Position numbers and translations under genes: made by a program. The notes beneath the pieces were generated by a model. The model did no database searches. It saw only the letters and a program-made list of their open reading frames with translations, and had not been told where the DNA came from. A stretch of 64,000 bases of DNA from Fodinisporobacter ferrooxydans (GTDB lineage Bacteria > Bacillota > Bacilli > Tumebacillales > MYW30-H2), in contig NZ_CP089291.1 in NCBI RefSeq assembly GCF_022818495.1, positions 1,169,536-1,233,535 of the forward strand, written 5' to 3'. Position 1 is the stretch's first letter; every line of letters starts with the position of its first letter. This document shows, piece after piece, positions 54,953 through 64,000 of the stretch.

Positions 54953-55723
54953 TTAATTTGGAATAATGACGATTTTGCGATAAGGCTCTTCCCCGCGGCT
55001 TTGTGTTTTTACATCTTTTCGTTCTTGCAACCGACTATGAATCACTTTACGCTCCGATGCAGACATAGGTTCTAAAACCACTTCCGTCCGCTGCCGAGCA
55101 GCCCGATCCGCCAAACGATCTGCAAGCTTCTCTAATGTTTCTCTTCTTCGGCTTCGATAGCTTTCTGCATCCAAAACAATTCGAACAAATCGATCCGAAT
55201 GTTTATTTGCAACAAGATTTACAAGATACTGTAACGAATCGAGAGTATGGCCGTGTTTTCCTATCAGAACACCAATATCGGAACCAAACATATGAAATTC
55301 AAATCGGTCTTCTTTATTAAGCCTCTCAATTTTTACGTTTTGAAGGCCCATAGCTTCTACAATCTGAAGCAAAAACTCATATGCCTCTTCAACTGCATCT
55401 TTCGATTCCACTGTGGTCAGCTTGGTTTCTATCAAATCATTTTTCAATGAGTCCGTCGCCGTAGTCATTTCCACATTTGCCGCAGAATTTGATGCGAATA
55501 CAGTATCGACAGACGAACCGGTATCAGATCTTACCTCCTGTTCAACCTTAATCACCAACTCGACTTCCACTTCCGCATCTCGAGTTCCGATCAAACCGAA
55601 CAAACCACGGCTCGGTTGCTTTAGAACCGTAATGTTTACTTGTTCCTTCGTTGCCTGCAACCGTTGTAAAGCCTTTTGCACCGCTTCATCAATTGTTTTT
55701 CCGGTCGCCACCACTTTTTTCAT
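54953..55723 (-). CDS. jag: RNA-binding protein Jag (KhpB)
   Basis: 256 residues. N-terminal Jag_N domain (KKVVATGKTIDEAVQKAL ... QPSRGLFGLIG), a variable Asp/Thr-rich linker (about 70-115), a KH domain (HMFGSDIGVLIGKHGHTLDSLQYL) and an R3H domain (RRRETLEKLADRLADRA). Partner of KhpA in small-RNA and wall-synthesis control. Overlaps the yidC stop by 4 bp. Confidence 0.95.
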   Translation of the reverse strand: MKKVVATGKTIDEAVQKALQRLQATKEQVNITVLKQPSRGLFGLIGTRDAEVEVELVIKVEQEVRSDTGSSVDTVFASNSAANVEMTTATDSLKNDLIETKLTTVESKDAVEEAYEFLLQIVEAMGLQNVKIERLNKEDRFEFHMFGSDIGVLIGKHGHTLDSLQYLVNLVANKHSDRFVRIVLDAESYRSRRRETLEKLADRLADRAARQRTEVVLEPMSASERKVIHSRLQERKDVKTQSRGEEPYRKIVIIPN

Positions 55724-56373
55724 TTAGCCGTTGCCTCCTCCTTTTTCGCAGGCAATGTCTTTGTAAAATAGGTTTGCGCAATTGTGAACACACTACCATA
55801 TACCCAATATAAAGCTAAAGCCGCTGGAAACTTAAAGCTAATAAACAGGATCATAACCGGATAAATGATCAGCATCATTTTTTGCTGCTGCTCACTCATG
55901 CCGCCAATCGTGCCAACCATCATCATTTTCTGTTGGAAATATGTCAAAGCTGCTGCCAAAATCGGCAATATGTAAAAATGATCAGGCAACCCTAAGCTGG
56001 ACACCCACAAAAAGCTGGCAGACTTGATACTCGTGTTATACATAATTGCCCGGTACAAGGCCAACAGGATTGGCATCTGAATCAAAATTGGAAAACAACC
56101 GGAAAGAGGATTCAGATTATACTGCTGGTACAACTTCATCATTTCCTGCTGCATTTTTTGAGCGTCATTTTTATGCTTATCCCGGATCTTTTTAATTTCT
56201 GGCTGCAACACCTGCATTCCTTTGGTATACCGCAACTGTTTTAGATAAAAAGGTAATGTTGCCAGACGGATAATCAATGTCACGATCAGGATGGACCAGC
56301 CATATCCGGTATAATGCGCGAAAAAATCAATGCCATCAGATATAAATGAAACAAAATTCGACCACCAACTCAA
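55720..56373 (-). CDS. yidC: Membrane protein insertase YidC/Oxa1, lacking a lipoprotein signal
   Basis: 217 residues from a TTG at 56373 with GGAGG eight bases upstream. Five membrane segments: about 18-40 (GYGWSILIVTLIIRLATLPFY with the conserved Arg of the hydrophilic groove), 90-112, 130-150 and two near 170-205; cytoplasmic hairpin KYKNDAQKMQQEMMKLYQQYNLNPLSG-type loop. Bacillus SpoIIIJ and YqjG begin with a lipoprotein signal and about 40 more residues; no lipobox or upstream start fits here, because yidD ends only 28 bp before. Basic C-terminal tail (KKEEATAK). Confidence 0.88.
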   Translation of the reverse strand: MSWWSNFVSFISDGIDFFAHYTGYGWSILIVTLIIRLATLPFYLKQLRYTKGMQVLQPEIKKIRDKHKNDAQKMQQEMMKLYQQYNLNPLSGCFPILIQMPILLALYRAIMYNTSIKSASFLWVSSLGLPDHFYILPILAAALTYFQQKMMMVGTIGGMSEQQQKMMLIIYPVMILFISFKFPAALALYWVYGSVFTIAQTYFTKTLPAKKEEATAK

Positions 56374-56400
56374 AGGGGTTTGCCTCCAATTCAAAACAGA

Positions 56401-56610
56401 TTATGGTACCGGATCATATCCACCTTTATGCCAAGGCCCGCATTTTAGTATCCGAATCATGGACAAATAACCACCATAAACAGCACCATATTTGCGCACT
56501 GCCTGTAAAGCATACTCGGAACAAGTAGGTGAAAATCTGCAACTTGGCGGTTTCAATGGTGAGATCCACATTTGATAAAAACGAATACAAGCAATCAAAA
56601 TCATTTTCAT
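56401..56610 (-). CDS. yidD: Membrane protein insertion efficiency factor YidD
   Basis: 69 residues; family signature [29 protein letters not shown] with the three-Cys pattern, then [13 protein letters not shown]. Overlaps rnpA by four bases. Confidence 0.97.
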   Translation of the reverse strand: MKMILIACIRFYQMWISPLKPPSCRFSPTCSEYALQAVRKYGAVYGGYLSMIRILKCGPWHKGGYDPVP

Positions 56611-56948
56611 GTGCGAAACAACCCGGCATTGGAAAATGCATGTATCAGGTTTTTTTTGACTTCTTCAAATTCCAGTTCTACAACACGCGGGCGTGCAATA
56701 ATTACAATGTCGAACCTGGAATCGATTTGTTCGGAAATATCGGCTATTGCCGCTTTTAACAATCGCTTGACACGATTGCGGACCACAGCTTTTCCAACTT
56801 TTTTGCTGACAGAAAATCCAATATGAAATTCAGAAGGTAATTCTTGAGGCTTAAAATAAACAACGAGGAAGCGATTGGCAAAAGATCTGCCATGTTTAAA
56901 AACTTCCTGAAATTGTTCATTTTTGCGAAGTTTGTGTTGTGATCGCAT
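56607..56948 (-). CDS. rnpA: Ribonuclease P protein component
   Basis: 113 residues. Binds the RNase P RNA and the 5' leader of pre-tRNA. Conserved [14 protein letters not shown] and the RNR motif [15 protein letters not shown]. Confidence 0.97.
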   Translation of the reverse strand: MRSQHKLRKNEQFQEVFKHGRSFANRFLVVYFKPQELPSEFHIGFSVSKKVGKAVVRNRVKRLLKAAIADISEQIDSRFDIVIIARPRVVELEFEEVKKNLIHAFSNAGLFRT

Positions 56949-57140
56949 GGATCTCTATCCTTTTCAACCGCTTACACTAAAAAATCATACATAAACGAAA
57001 TCTAAAAGTAATAATTTGATATTGTCGAATATTGTCTATAGAAAAAGCTATATAGAGACATATGCAGCACCTTTGTAAATGCAGTACCTTTGTAAATTTG
57101 CAAAATATCTTTTCAGTATCATGTATTTTCAACTATATGT

Positions 57141-57168
57141 AGAAAAAGGCCACCAAAGTGGGGCCTTA
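57141..57168 (-). terminator. Attenuating hairpin between rpmH and rnpA
   Basis: On the minus strand AAGGCCCCAC pairs with GGTGGCCTT (57167-57158 with 57154-57146), followed by TTTTTC. Placed 1 bp after the rpmH stop, it would lower expression of rnpA relative to rpmH. Confidence 0.75.
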
Positions 57169-57169
57169 C

Positions 57170-57304
57170 TTAAGCAGATAATACCTTTCTACCCTTACGG
57201 CGACGAGCAGCCAAAACTTTACGCCCATTCTTTGTGCTCATGCGTTTACGGAATCCATGAACTTTTTTACGTTTGCGAACATTCGGTTGGAAAGTTGGTT
57301 TCAA
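57170..57304 (-). CDS. rpmH: 50S ribosomal protein L34
   Basis: 44 residues: starts with TTG ([14 protein letters not shown]), then the conserved [32 protein letters not shown] lies six bases upstream of the TTG; the nearer ATG is out of frame. First gene of the rpmH-rnpA-yidD-yidC-jag operon, with a consensus promoter in front. Confidence 0.97.
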   Translation of the reverse strand: MKPTFQPNVRKRKKVHGFRKRMSTKNGRKVLAARRRKGRKVLSA

Positions 57305-57357
57305 TTCATACACCTCCATCGGTTAAAACAATCGTCCCGAAGATGACATTCCCTAAT

Positions 57358-57387
57358 AGTATAACGACATCTATTATATACTGTCAA
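57358..57387 (-). promoter_or_regulatory. SigmaA promoter of rpmH
   Basis: -35 TTGACA (57387-57382), 18-bp spacer, -10 TATACT (57363-57358), 54 bp before the rpmH start. Confidence 0.8.
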
Positions 57388-57459
57388 GAAGAGAAATAGC
57401 AAATAAAAAATCTGGATAACATGTGAATAATTTTATACCGGCATACGACATGTATCGAC

Positions 57460-57760
57460 AACTTATTCACGACTTTATCCCCAATTCACAACCATGTGAA
57501 TACACTAAACTGCTTATTGTTTGTCATGTGGATAAGTTTTTAAAAATGCATTGCTCCAACCTTTGCCGATCTGTTATCATAGTCTTATCTTGGGGATAAT
57601 AAAAATCTATCCACAACTTTTTCCACAGGTGTGGATAACTTTGTTAATACTTATTCTCATGCTCTGAATAAAGTTATTCACAAAACTCGACATGTTGTTT
57701 ACAATTTTCCACATATCATATAAAATATCGACGTTCTGCGACTTTTTTGTCCACAGTTCC
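57460..57760. other. oriC: oriC, upstream DnaA-box cluster (incAB-like)
   Basis: DnaA boxes between rpmH and dnaA: TGTGGATAA at 57527-57535 and 57630-57638 (perfect, reverse orientation), CTATCCACA at 57608, TTTTCCACA at 57618 and 57705, TTATTCACA at 57674, TTATTCACG at 57463, TTATCCCCA at 57475, TTGTCCACA at 57748. Such clusters in front of dnaA form half of the bipartite Bacillus origin and also autoregulate dnaA. Confidence 0.9.
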
Positions 57761-57881
57761 TGTTCATACTTTTTATGTTCTGTGGGCTTTATTTGTGTCT
57801 TTAATTTGGGAACGTTCGCATGATTTTCACCTTTTACGTAATTACTTTTTGTACGTGAGCTAGGAGGAGGTTCCGCGCAAC

Positions 57882-59237
57882 ATGGATCGCCGCGCACAAG
57901 AATTGTGGGAAAACACGTTAGCGGCTTTAGAAAACCGCTTAAGCAAGCCAAGTTATGAAACATGGTTAAAAGCCACAAAAGCACATTCTTTCGATGGACA
58001 AAGCTTATTTATTCAAGCGCCTAATGAATTCGTCAGGGACTGGCTGGATTCACACTATACTTCGATTATTGAAGAGATGTTAAAACAATTGACCAAAAAA
58101 AATCTTTCCGTACGATTTACCATCCCTCAATTCCCGAATGAAGATGCGCATGTTGCCCAAAAACCAGCGGAAAACCAACCGGAACTACCGACTGCAGCCG
58201 CCGAAGAATTTGTACCAACCATGTTAAATCCAAAATATCGATTTGAAACCTTCGTGATCGGCGCTGGAAACCGATTTGCTCACGCAGCCAGCCTTGCAGT
58301 TGCAGAAGCGCCGGCAAAAGCATACAATCCTTTATTTATTTACGGTGGGGTAGGTCTTGGAAAAACACACCTCATGCATGCGATTGGTCATTATGTATTA
58401 CAGCAAAATCCATCTTCAAAGGTTTTATATATTTCTTCCGAAAAATTCACGAACGAATTTATTACGGCCATTATGAATAATAAAGGTGCGGATTTCCGTA
58501 ATAAATATAGAAATATTGACGTTCTGTTAATTGACGATATTCAATTTTTGGCTGGAAAAGAACAAACACAAGAAGAGTTTTTTCATACATTCAACGCATT
58601 GCATGATGCCGAAAAACAAATTATTATTTCCAGCGACCGCCCGCCAAAAGAGATACCTACACTCGAAGATCGCTTGCGTTCCCGATTTGAATGGGGATTA
58701 ACCACAGATATTCAAATCCCTGATTTAGAAACCCGTATTGCGATTCTCTATAAAAAAGCAAAAGCGGATGGGCTGGACATTCCTGATGAAGTCATTATGT
58801 ATATAGCCAATAAGATCGATACAAATATTCGAGAGCTGGAAGGCGCTTTAATTCGAGTTGTTGCATACTCATCGTTAACCAATCGGGATATGTCGATGGA
58901 ATTGGCAGAAGAAGCACTTAGAGACATCATTTCACCCAGCAAGACAAAAATCATTACAATCGCAGATATTCAAAAAATAGTCGGGGAACATTTCAGTTTA
59001 AAAATTGAGGATTTCAAAGCAAAAAAACGTACGAAAGCCATTGCATTCCCGCGTCAAATTGCGATGTATCTGGCACGAGAAATAACCGATTGTTCACTTC
59101 CGAAAATCGGAAGCGAGTTTGGCGGAAGAGATCATACGACAGTCATTCATGCACATGAAAAGATTACAAAAGAAATCACTCAAGATTTCTCACTCCGTCA
59201 AACGGTTGAACATCTGAAAGAAAAAATTACGCAATAA
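57882..59237 (+). CDS. dnaA: Chromosomal replication initiator DnaA
   Basis: 451 residues. Domain I (1-80, [18 protein letters not shown]), linker, AAA+ domain III with Walker A GGVGLGKT (155-162), Walker B LLIDD (215-219), and domain IV DNA-binding signature [24 protein letters not shown] lies 11 bases before the ATG. Flanked by DnaA-box clusters on both sides. Confidence 0.98.
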   Translation: MDRRAQELWENTLAALENRLSKPSYETWLKATKAHSFDGQSLFIQAPNEFVRDWLDSHYTSIIEEMLKQLTKKNLSVRFTIPQFPNEDAHVAQKPAENQPELPTAAAEEFVPTMLNPKYRFETFVIGAGNRFAHAASLAVAEAPAKAYNPLFIYGGVGLGKTHLMHAIGHYVLQQNPSSKVLYISSEKFTNEFITAIMNNKGADFRNKYRNIDVLLIDDIQFLAGKEQTQEEFFHTFNALHDAEKQIIISSDRPPKEIPTLEDRLRSRFEWGLTTDIQIPDLETRIAILYKKAKADGLDIPDEVIMYIANKIDTNIRELEGALIRVVAYSSLTNRDMSMELAEEALRDIISPSKTKIITIADIQKIVGEHFSLKIEDFKAKKRTKAIAFPRQIAMYLAREITDCSLPKIGSEFGGRDHTTVIHAHEKITKEITQDFSLRQTVEHLKEKITQ

Positions 59238-59265
59238 ATAGAAATTCACATGGGTTTGCTGAATA

Positions 59266-59420
59266 TGTGGATAAATTCGGGTCGATTGTAAACAACTTGT
59301 CCACAATGATGACATGTGGATTTCATTGGATGCTTCCTGCCTTTTTGAAATTATCCACATATTCAGGGCCCCTACTACTATTATTACTATATTTATATTC
59401 TTACTATTACTATCTATGCT
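59266..59420 (+). other. oriC: oriC, downstream DnaA boxes and DnaA-trio-like unwinding tract (incC-like)
   Basis: Between dnaA and dnaN: TGTGGATAA (59266-59274), TTGTCCACA (59297-59305), TTATCCACA (59351-59359), then a GC cluster AGGGCCCC and the triplet run TACTACTATTATTACTAT, continued by a second run CTTACTATTACTATC. This is the DnaA box - GC-rich - DnaA-trio order of the B. subtilis basal unwinding system. Confidence 0.85.
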
Positions 59421-59463
59421 ACCTTGAAGAGACTTATTCCTAAAATTTTTAGGAGGCTTATCC

Positions 59464-60600
59464 ATGCATATAACCATTGATCGCAGTCACTTTTTAACCG
59501 CCATTCAATCTGTTCAAAAGGCAATTTCTACAAAAACAACAATTCCCATATTAACTGGCATCAAATTAAGTGTGACAGAACAAGGTTTAAAAATGACTGC
59601 AACTGATTTACAAATCGGTATCGAAACAATCGTACAGAAAGAACAAAATGGAGAAACAATCCTGCAAATTCATCAATTGGGATCGATTGTATTAACAGCA
59701 AAATATCTAGGCGAAATCGTTCGCAAATTACCACAAGCAACCGTTGATATTGAAGTGAAACAAAATTATTTAACCATTATTCGTTCTGGTACTTCCGAGT
59801 TTAATTTACATGGTTTAGACGCAGAAGAATTTCCAAGATTGCCGCAAGTCACAGGAAATCAGGTTTTTAGCATACCAAGCGATCTATTAAAAGATATGAT
59901 TCGTCAAACAGTTTATGCTGTTTCAACTGAAGAAATTCGTCCGGTTTTAACTGGTGTCGTTTGGTCGCTTAAAGAAGGCAATCTGAAATTTGTGGCAACA
60001 GATAGTCATCGATTGGCAAGCAGAAAAGTACAAGTAGAAGCACCGGAAGAAATGCAGCTTTTCAATATTATTGTTCCTGGGAAGAGTCTGCTTGAATTAG
60101 GCCGTTTATTATCAGAAGATGATACGTTAGTTGACATTGTTGTTGCAGATAACCAGGTATTGATTCACATGGGGAGAACCCAATTTTATTCCCGGCTATT
60201 AGAAGGCCAATATCCGGATACGACGCGAATCATTCCAAATACGTATAAAACGGCTGTCCAAGTCAAGACAAAAGATCTTCTTGATGCAGTTGAACGTGCT
60301 GCCTTAATTGCAAAAGACAATGACAACAATGTAGTTCGATTTAATATTAAACAAATGATCATTGATATCACTTCCAATTCACCGGATGTTGGAAAAGTAT
60401 CAGAAACACTAAAGCCAATCCAGGTATCAGGAGAAGATATGATCATTGCTTGTAATGCAAAATATCTGATTGAAGCACTACGCGTAATTACAAGCCCTGA
60501 AATTACTGTTGAATTTACAGGCTCCATGAGTCCTATACTATTAAAACCCCTGGACAATCCGGGATATTTGACACTCGTTCTGCCAGTCAGGATTTATTAA
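59464..60600 (+). CDS. dnaN: DNA polymerase III beta subunit (sliding clamp)
   Basis: 378 residues, three clamp domains starting MHITIDRSHFLTAIQSVQKAIS and ending LVLPVRIY. AGGAGG lies before the ATG. Dimer clamps DNA for polymerase and repair enzymes. Confidence 0.98.
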   Translation: MHITIDRSHFLTAIQSVQKAISTKTTIPILTGIKLSVTEQGLKMTATDLQIGIETIVQKEQNGETILQIHQLGSIVLTAKYLGEIVRKLPQATVDIEVKQNYLTIIRSGTSEFNLHGLDAEEFPRLPQVTGNQVFSIPSDLLKDMIRQTVYAVSTEEIRPVLTGVVWSLKEGNLKFVATDSHRLASRKVQVEAPEEMQLFNIIVPGKSLLELGRLLSEDDTLVDIVVADNQVLIHMGRTQFYSRLLEGQYPDTTRIIPNTYKTAVQVKTKDLLDAVERAALIAKDNDNNVVRFNIKQMIIDITSNSPDVGKVSETLKPIQVSGEDMIIACNAKYLIEALRVITSPEITVEFTGSMSPILLKPLDNPGYLTLVLPVRIY

Positions 60601-60642
60601 GAATTTTTTTATGTCACTCCCTGAAGGAGGATCCATCGACAG

Positions 60643-60855
60643 ATGACAGATATAAAAATTACGACAGAGGAAATAACACTCGGGCAATTTTTAAAATATG
60701 CGGATGTTATTACGTCAGGCGGCGATATAAAATGGTTTTTGAGTGAATATGAAATACATGTCAATGGAAAACTTGAAAATCGCCGGGGGAAAAAATTGTA
60801 TCCAGGAGATATGATTGCCATTCAGAATATAGGAATATTTAAAATTGTCCATTAA
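60643..60855 (+). CDS. yaaA: S4-domain RNA-binding protein YaaA
   Basis: 70 residues; S4 fold with ITLGQFLKYADVITSGGDIKWFLSEYEIHVNGKLENRRGKKLYPGD. Found between dnaN and recF in almost all Bacilli; probable ribosome-assembly role. GAAGGAGG upstream. Confidence 0.95.
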   Translation: MTDIKITTEEITLGQFLKYADVITSGGDIKWFLSEYEIHVNGKLENRRGKKLYPGDMIAIQNIGIFKIVH

Positions 60856-60878
60856 ATTTAATTTCAAAGGATACCGTC

Positions 60879-62030
60879 ATGTTTGTAACAGCATTGCAAG
60901 CAAAACAATTTCGCAACTATCAGTCTCTTGCCATTGAATTTTCGCCTACTGCGAATTTGATCGTCGGTCAAAATGCACAAGGAAAAACCAATATTCTGGA
61001 AGCCATTTTGATGCTTGCGGTTGCTAAATCACACCGCACCAACAAGGATCAGGAAATGATTCGCTGGGGCAGCGAGAAAGCGACAATTTCTGCCTCAATC
61101 AATAGATCTGAAAGGCGCTATAAGCTGGAATTGGATGTCTTGAAAAAAGGCAAACGAGCTTTGATTAATGGAGTGGAAAAACGCAAAATGAGTGACTTCG
61201 TCGGTCATTTAAATATTGTGTTATTTGCCCCAGAAGATTTGACCCTAGTGAAAGGCAGTCCGCAAATCCGCAGAAAATTCATGGATTTGGAAATTGCGCA
61301 AATGAGTCCCAAATATTTGTACCATTTGTCCCAGTATCAAAAAGTATTGCAACAACGAAACAGTATTTTAAAAAATGGACAGCAGCAATCCATTCGCTCT
61401 ATACAACCGATTCTTGCAGTTTGGGATGAACAAATCATTGAACACGGAATAAAAGTCATTCGAAAACGTTATGAATTTATTCACAAATTGCAAAAATACG
61501 CAAATCAAATTCATCAACAAATATCAGGAGGCAGAGAAGATCTTTCCTTGAGTTATGTAAGTTCCATTCCAATATTTCTCCCTGATACTACATGTAAAGA
61601 AGAAATGAACCCACTTTCTGCTGAACAAATGCGGGAAGTTTATATAAATCAACTTGAGCAACGCATGCCGCAAGATTTACAGAGAGGCAGCACATCAATA
61701 GGCCCACATCGAGATGATGTACAGGTATCCATTCACGATAAGCCGGTTGATATTTATGGATCCCAAGGACAACAGCGAACAGCCGCTTTATCCATGAAAC
61801 TCGCAGAAATAGACTTGATCAAAGAAGAGGTCGGGGAATATCCAATTTTGCTTTTAGATGATGTGTTATCCGAATTGGACGAACAGCGTCAGCAACATTT
61901 GGTAAAATCAATGGGCGAAAAAGTACAAACATTTATTACGGCTACCACAACCTATGGATTGGAGATTTTTTTAAAAAATCATGCCGAAGTTTTTTCTGTC
62001 AATTCTGGTATAATAACCAAGGAAGGGTAG
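60879..62030 (+). CDS. recF: DNA replication and repair protein RecF
   Basis: 383 residues of an SMC-like ATPase: Walker A GQNAQGKTNILEA, signature SQGQQRTAALSMKLAE, Walker B LLLDDVLSELD. Loads RecA at gaps. Follows yaaA by 23 bp. Confidence 0.97.
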   Translation: MFVTALQAKQFRNYQSLAIEFSPTANLIVGQNAQGKTNILEAILMLAVAKSHRTNKDQEMIRWGSEKATISASINRSERRYKLELDVLKKGKRALINGVEKRKMSDFVGHLNIVLFAPEDLTLVKGSPQIRRKFMDLEIAQMSPKYLYHLSQYQKVLQQRNSILKNGQQQSIRSIQPILAVWDEQIIEHGIKVIRKRYEFIHKLQKYANQIHQQISGGREDLSLSYVSSIPIFLPDTTCKEEMNPLSAEQMREVYINQLEQRMPQDLQRGSTSIGPHRDDVQVSIHDKPVDIYGSQGQQRTAALSMKLAEIDLIKEEVGEYPILLLDDVLSELDEQRQQHLVKSMGEKVQTFITATTTYGLEIFLKNHAEVFSVNSGIITKEG

Positions 62031-62041
62031 GTGTCCCGTTT

Positions 62042-62293
62042 TTGTTTATACATTTAGGCGGAGATGTAATGGTCTCTAGTAAAGATGTAATCGCAATTTT
62101 TGATTTAAGAATGAAAGAGGAATCGGAAGAAACCGCAAAATACCTGCAAAAAGTTGAGAAAAACGGAAAAATTGTCATGATTGATCCCGATGATTCAAAA
62201 TCGTTTGTCGTAACCAACGATTACATCTATTATTCGCCAATCAGTTCACTAACACTTAAAAAACGGGCGAGTTATATGGATGAATTGGAATAA
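62042..62293 (+). CDS. remB: Extracellular matrix regulator RemB (YaaB-like)
   Basis: 83 residues, starting with a TTG (MFIHLGGDVMVSSKDVIAIFDL) that has AGGTG eight bases upstream within the recF stop. Ends IYYSPISSLTLKKRASYM, the family C-terminus. Paralogue of RemA; regulates biofilm matrix genes in B. subtilis. Confidence 0.92.
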   Translation: MFIHLGGDVMVSSKDVIAIFDLRMKEESEETAKYLQKVEKNGKIVMIDPDDSKSFVVTNDYIYYSPISSLTLKKRASYMDELE

Positions 62294-62308
62294 TGGGAGT
62301 TGAAAAAG

Positions 62309-62338
62309 GCACGCGGCGACTATTGCGTGCGTTTTTTG
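62309..62338 (+). terminator. Intrinsic terminator between remB and gyrB
   Basis: GCACGC (62309-62314) pairs with GCGTGC (62325-62330), followed by GTTTTTT. Confidence 0.85.
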
Positions 62339-62364
62339 GTATTCATACATAATTATGATAAGAT
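62336..62364 (+). promoter_or_regulatory. Possible gyrB promoter
   Basis: TTGGTA (62336-62341), 17-bp spacer, TAAGAT (62359-62364). It partly overlaps the terminator T-tract; modest match. Confidence 0.35.
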
Positions 62365-62366
62365 AA

Positions 62367-64000
<1,634 letters not shown>

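Overview
This window is about 64 kb of a low-to-moderate G+C, endospore-forming member of the Bacillota (class Bacilli). It spans the chromosomal replication origin. The gene order is that of the Bacillus subtilis origin region: rpmH-rnpA-yidD-yidC-jag-mnmE-mnmG-rsmG-noc-soj-spo0J lie to the left of oriC, and dnaA-dnaN-yaaA-recF-remB-gyrB lie to the right. Spore genes (yyaC, a lonC-type protease, spo0J) point to a spore former. A LonC-type protease sitting between rplI and dnaB, and a peptidase-MA gene in front of walR, suggest a deep-branching Bacilli lineage such as the Alicyclobacillaceae/Tumebacillus-Effusibacillus group. That placement is inference only.

Layout. 1-4.45 kb is an accessory island: an IS4-type transposase cut by the window edge, the remnant of an HNH endonuclease, and a very AT-rich two-gene module (DUF262 protein plus an ABC/OLD-like ATPase with a TOPRIM-like C-terminus). 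The module ends exactly at the 3' end of rlmH, the position used by SCC elements in staphylococci, and it is bracketed by an imperfect inverted repeat of the rlmH terminus. 4.45-19.2 kb carries rlmH, a CxxH/CxxC protein, htrA and the walRK-yycHI-walJ signalling operon, preceded by a zinc-peptidase gene and an HD-GYP gene. Between htrA and walJ lies an inserted block on the other strand (small protein, codY, ylqG, ylqH) associated with copies of a short MITE-like repeat. 19.3-26.6 kb is purA-(membrane protein)-dnaB-lonC-rplI-yybS-mazG-like. 26.7-31 kb holds an orphan gene and the hemE-hemH-hemY operon. 31-37 kb is a more variable stretch: aldehyde dehydrogenase, a 53-codon protein, an Uup/YfmR-type ABC-F protein, a coiled-coil protein built on 21-bp repeats, and a BNR/YCF48-type lipoprotein. 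37-50.5 kb is ssb, ychF, a DUF3892 protein, a molybdopterin oxidoreductase, yyzM-like, mscS, a CvpA-like protein, yyaC, DUF4446, DUF554, a cysteine desulfurase, spo0J, soj and noc. 50.6-57.3 kb is rsmG-mnmG-mnmE, jag-yidC-yidD-rnpA-rpmH. 57.3-64 kb is oriC, split into two DnaA-box clusters around dnaA, followed by the dnaN-to-gyrB group. gyrB runs off the right edge.

How it works together. Most genes are transcribed away from oriC. The origin region combines initiation (dnaA, DnaA boxes, a DnaA-trio-like unwinding tract), the sliding clamp, chromosome organisation (soj, spo0J, noc, two parS sites) and tRNA/ribosome maturation. Several regulatory sites can be read directly: a CodY box after the codY promoter, a pair of PurBox-like sites upstream of a consensus purA promoter, a forespore-type promoter before yyaC, and many intrinsic terminators. 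Notable absences from the usual neighbourhood are gdpP (between yybS and rplI), and rpsF and rpsR (around ssb). The best candidate for an undescribed system is the DUF262 + ATPase/TOPRIM pair at the rlmH site.
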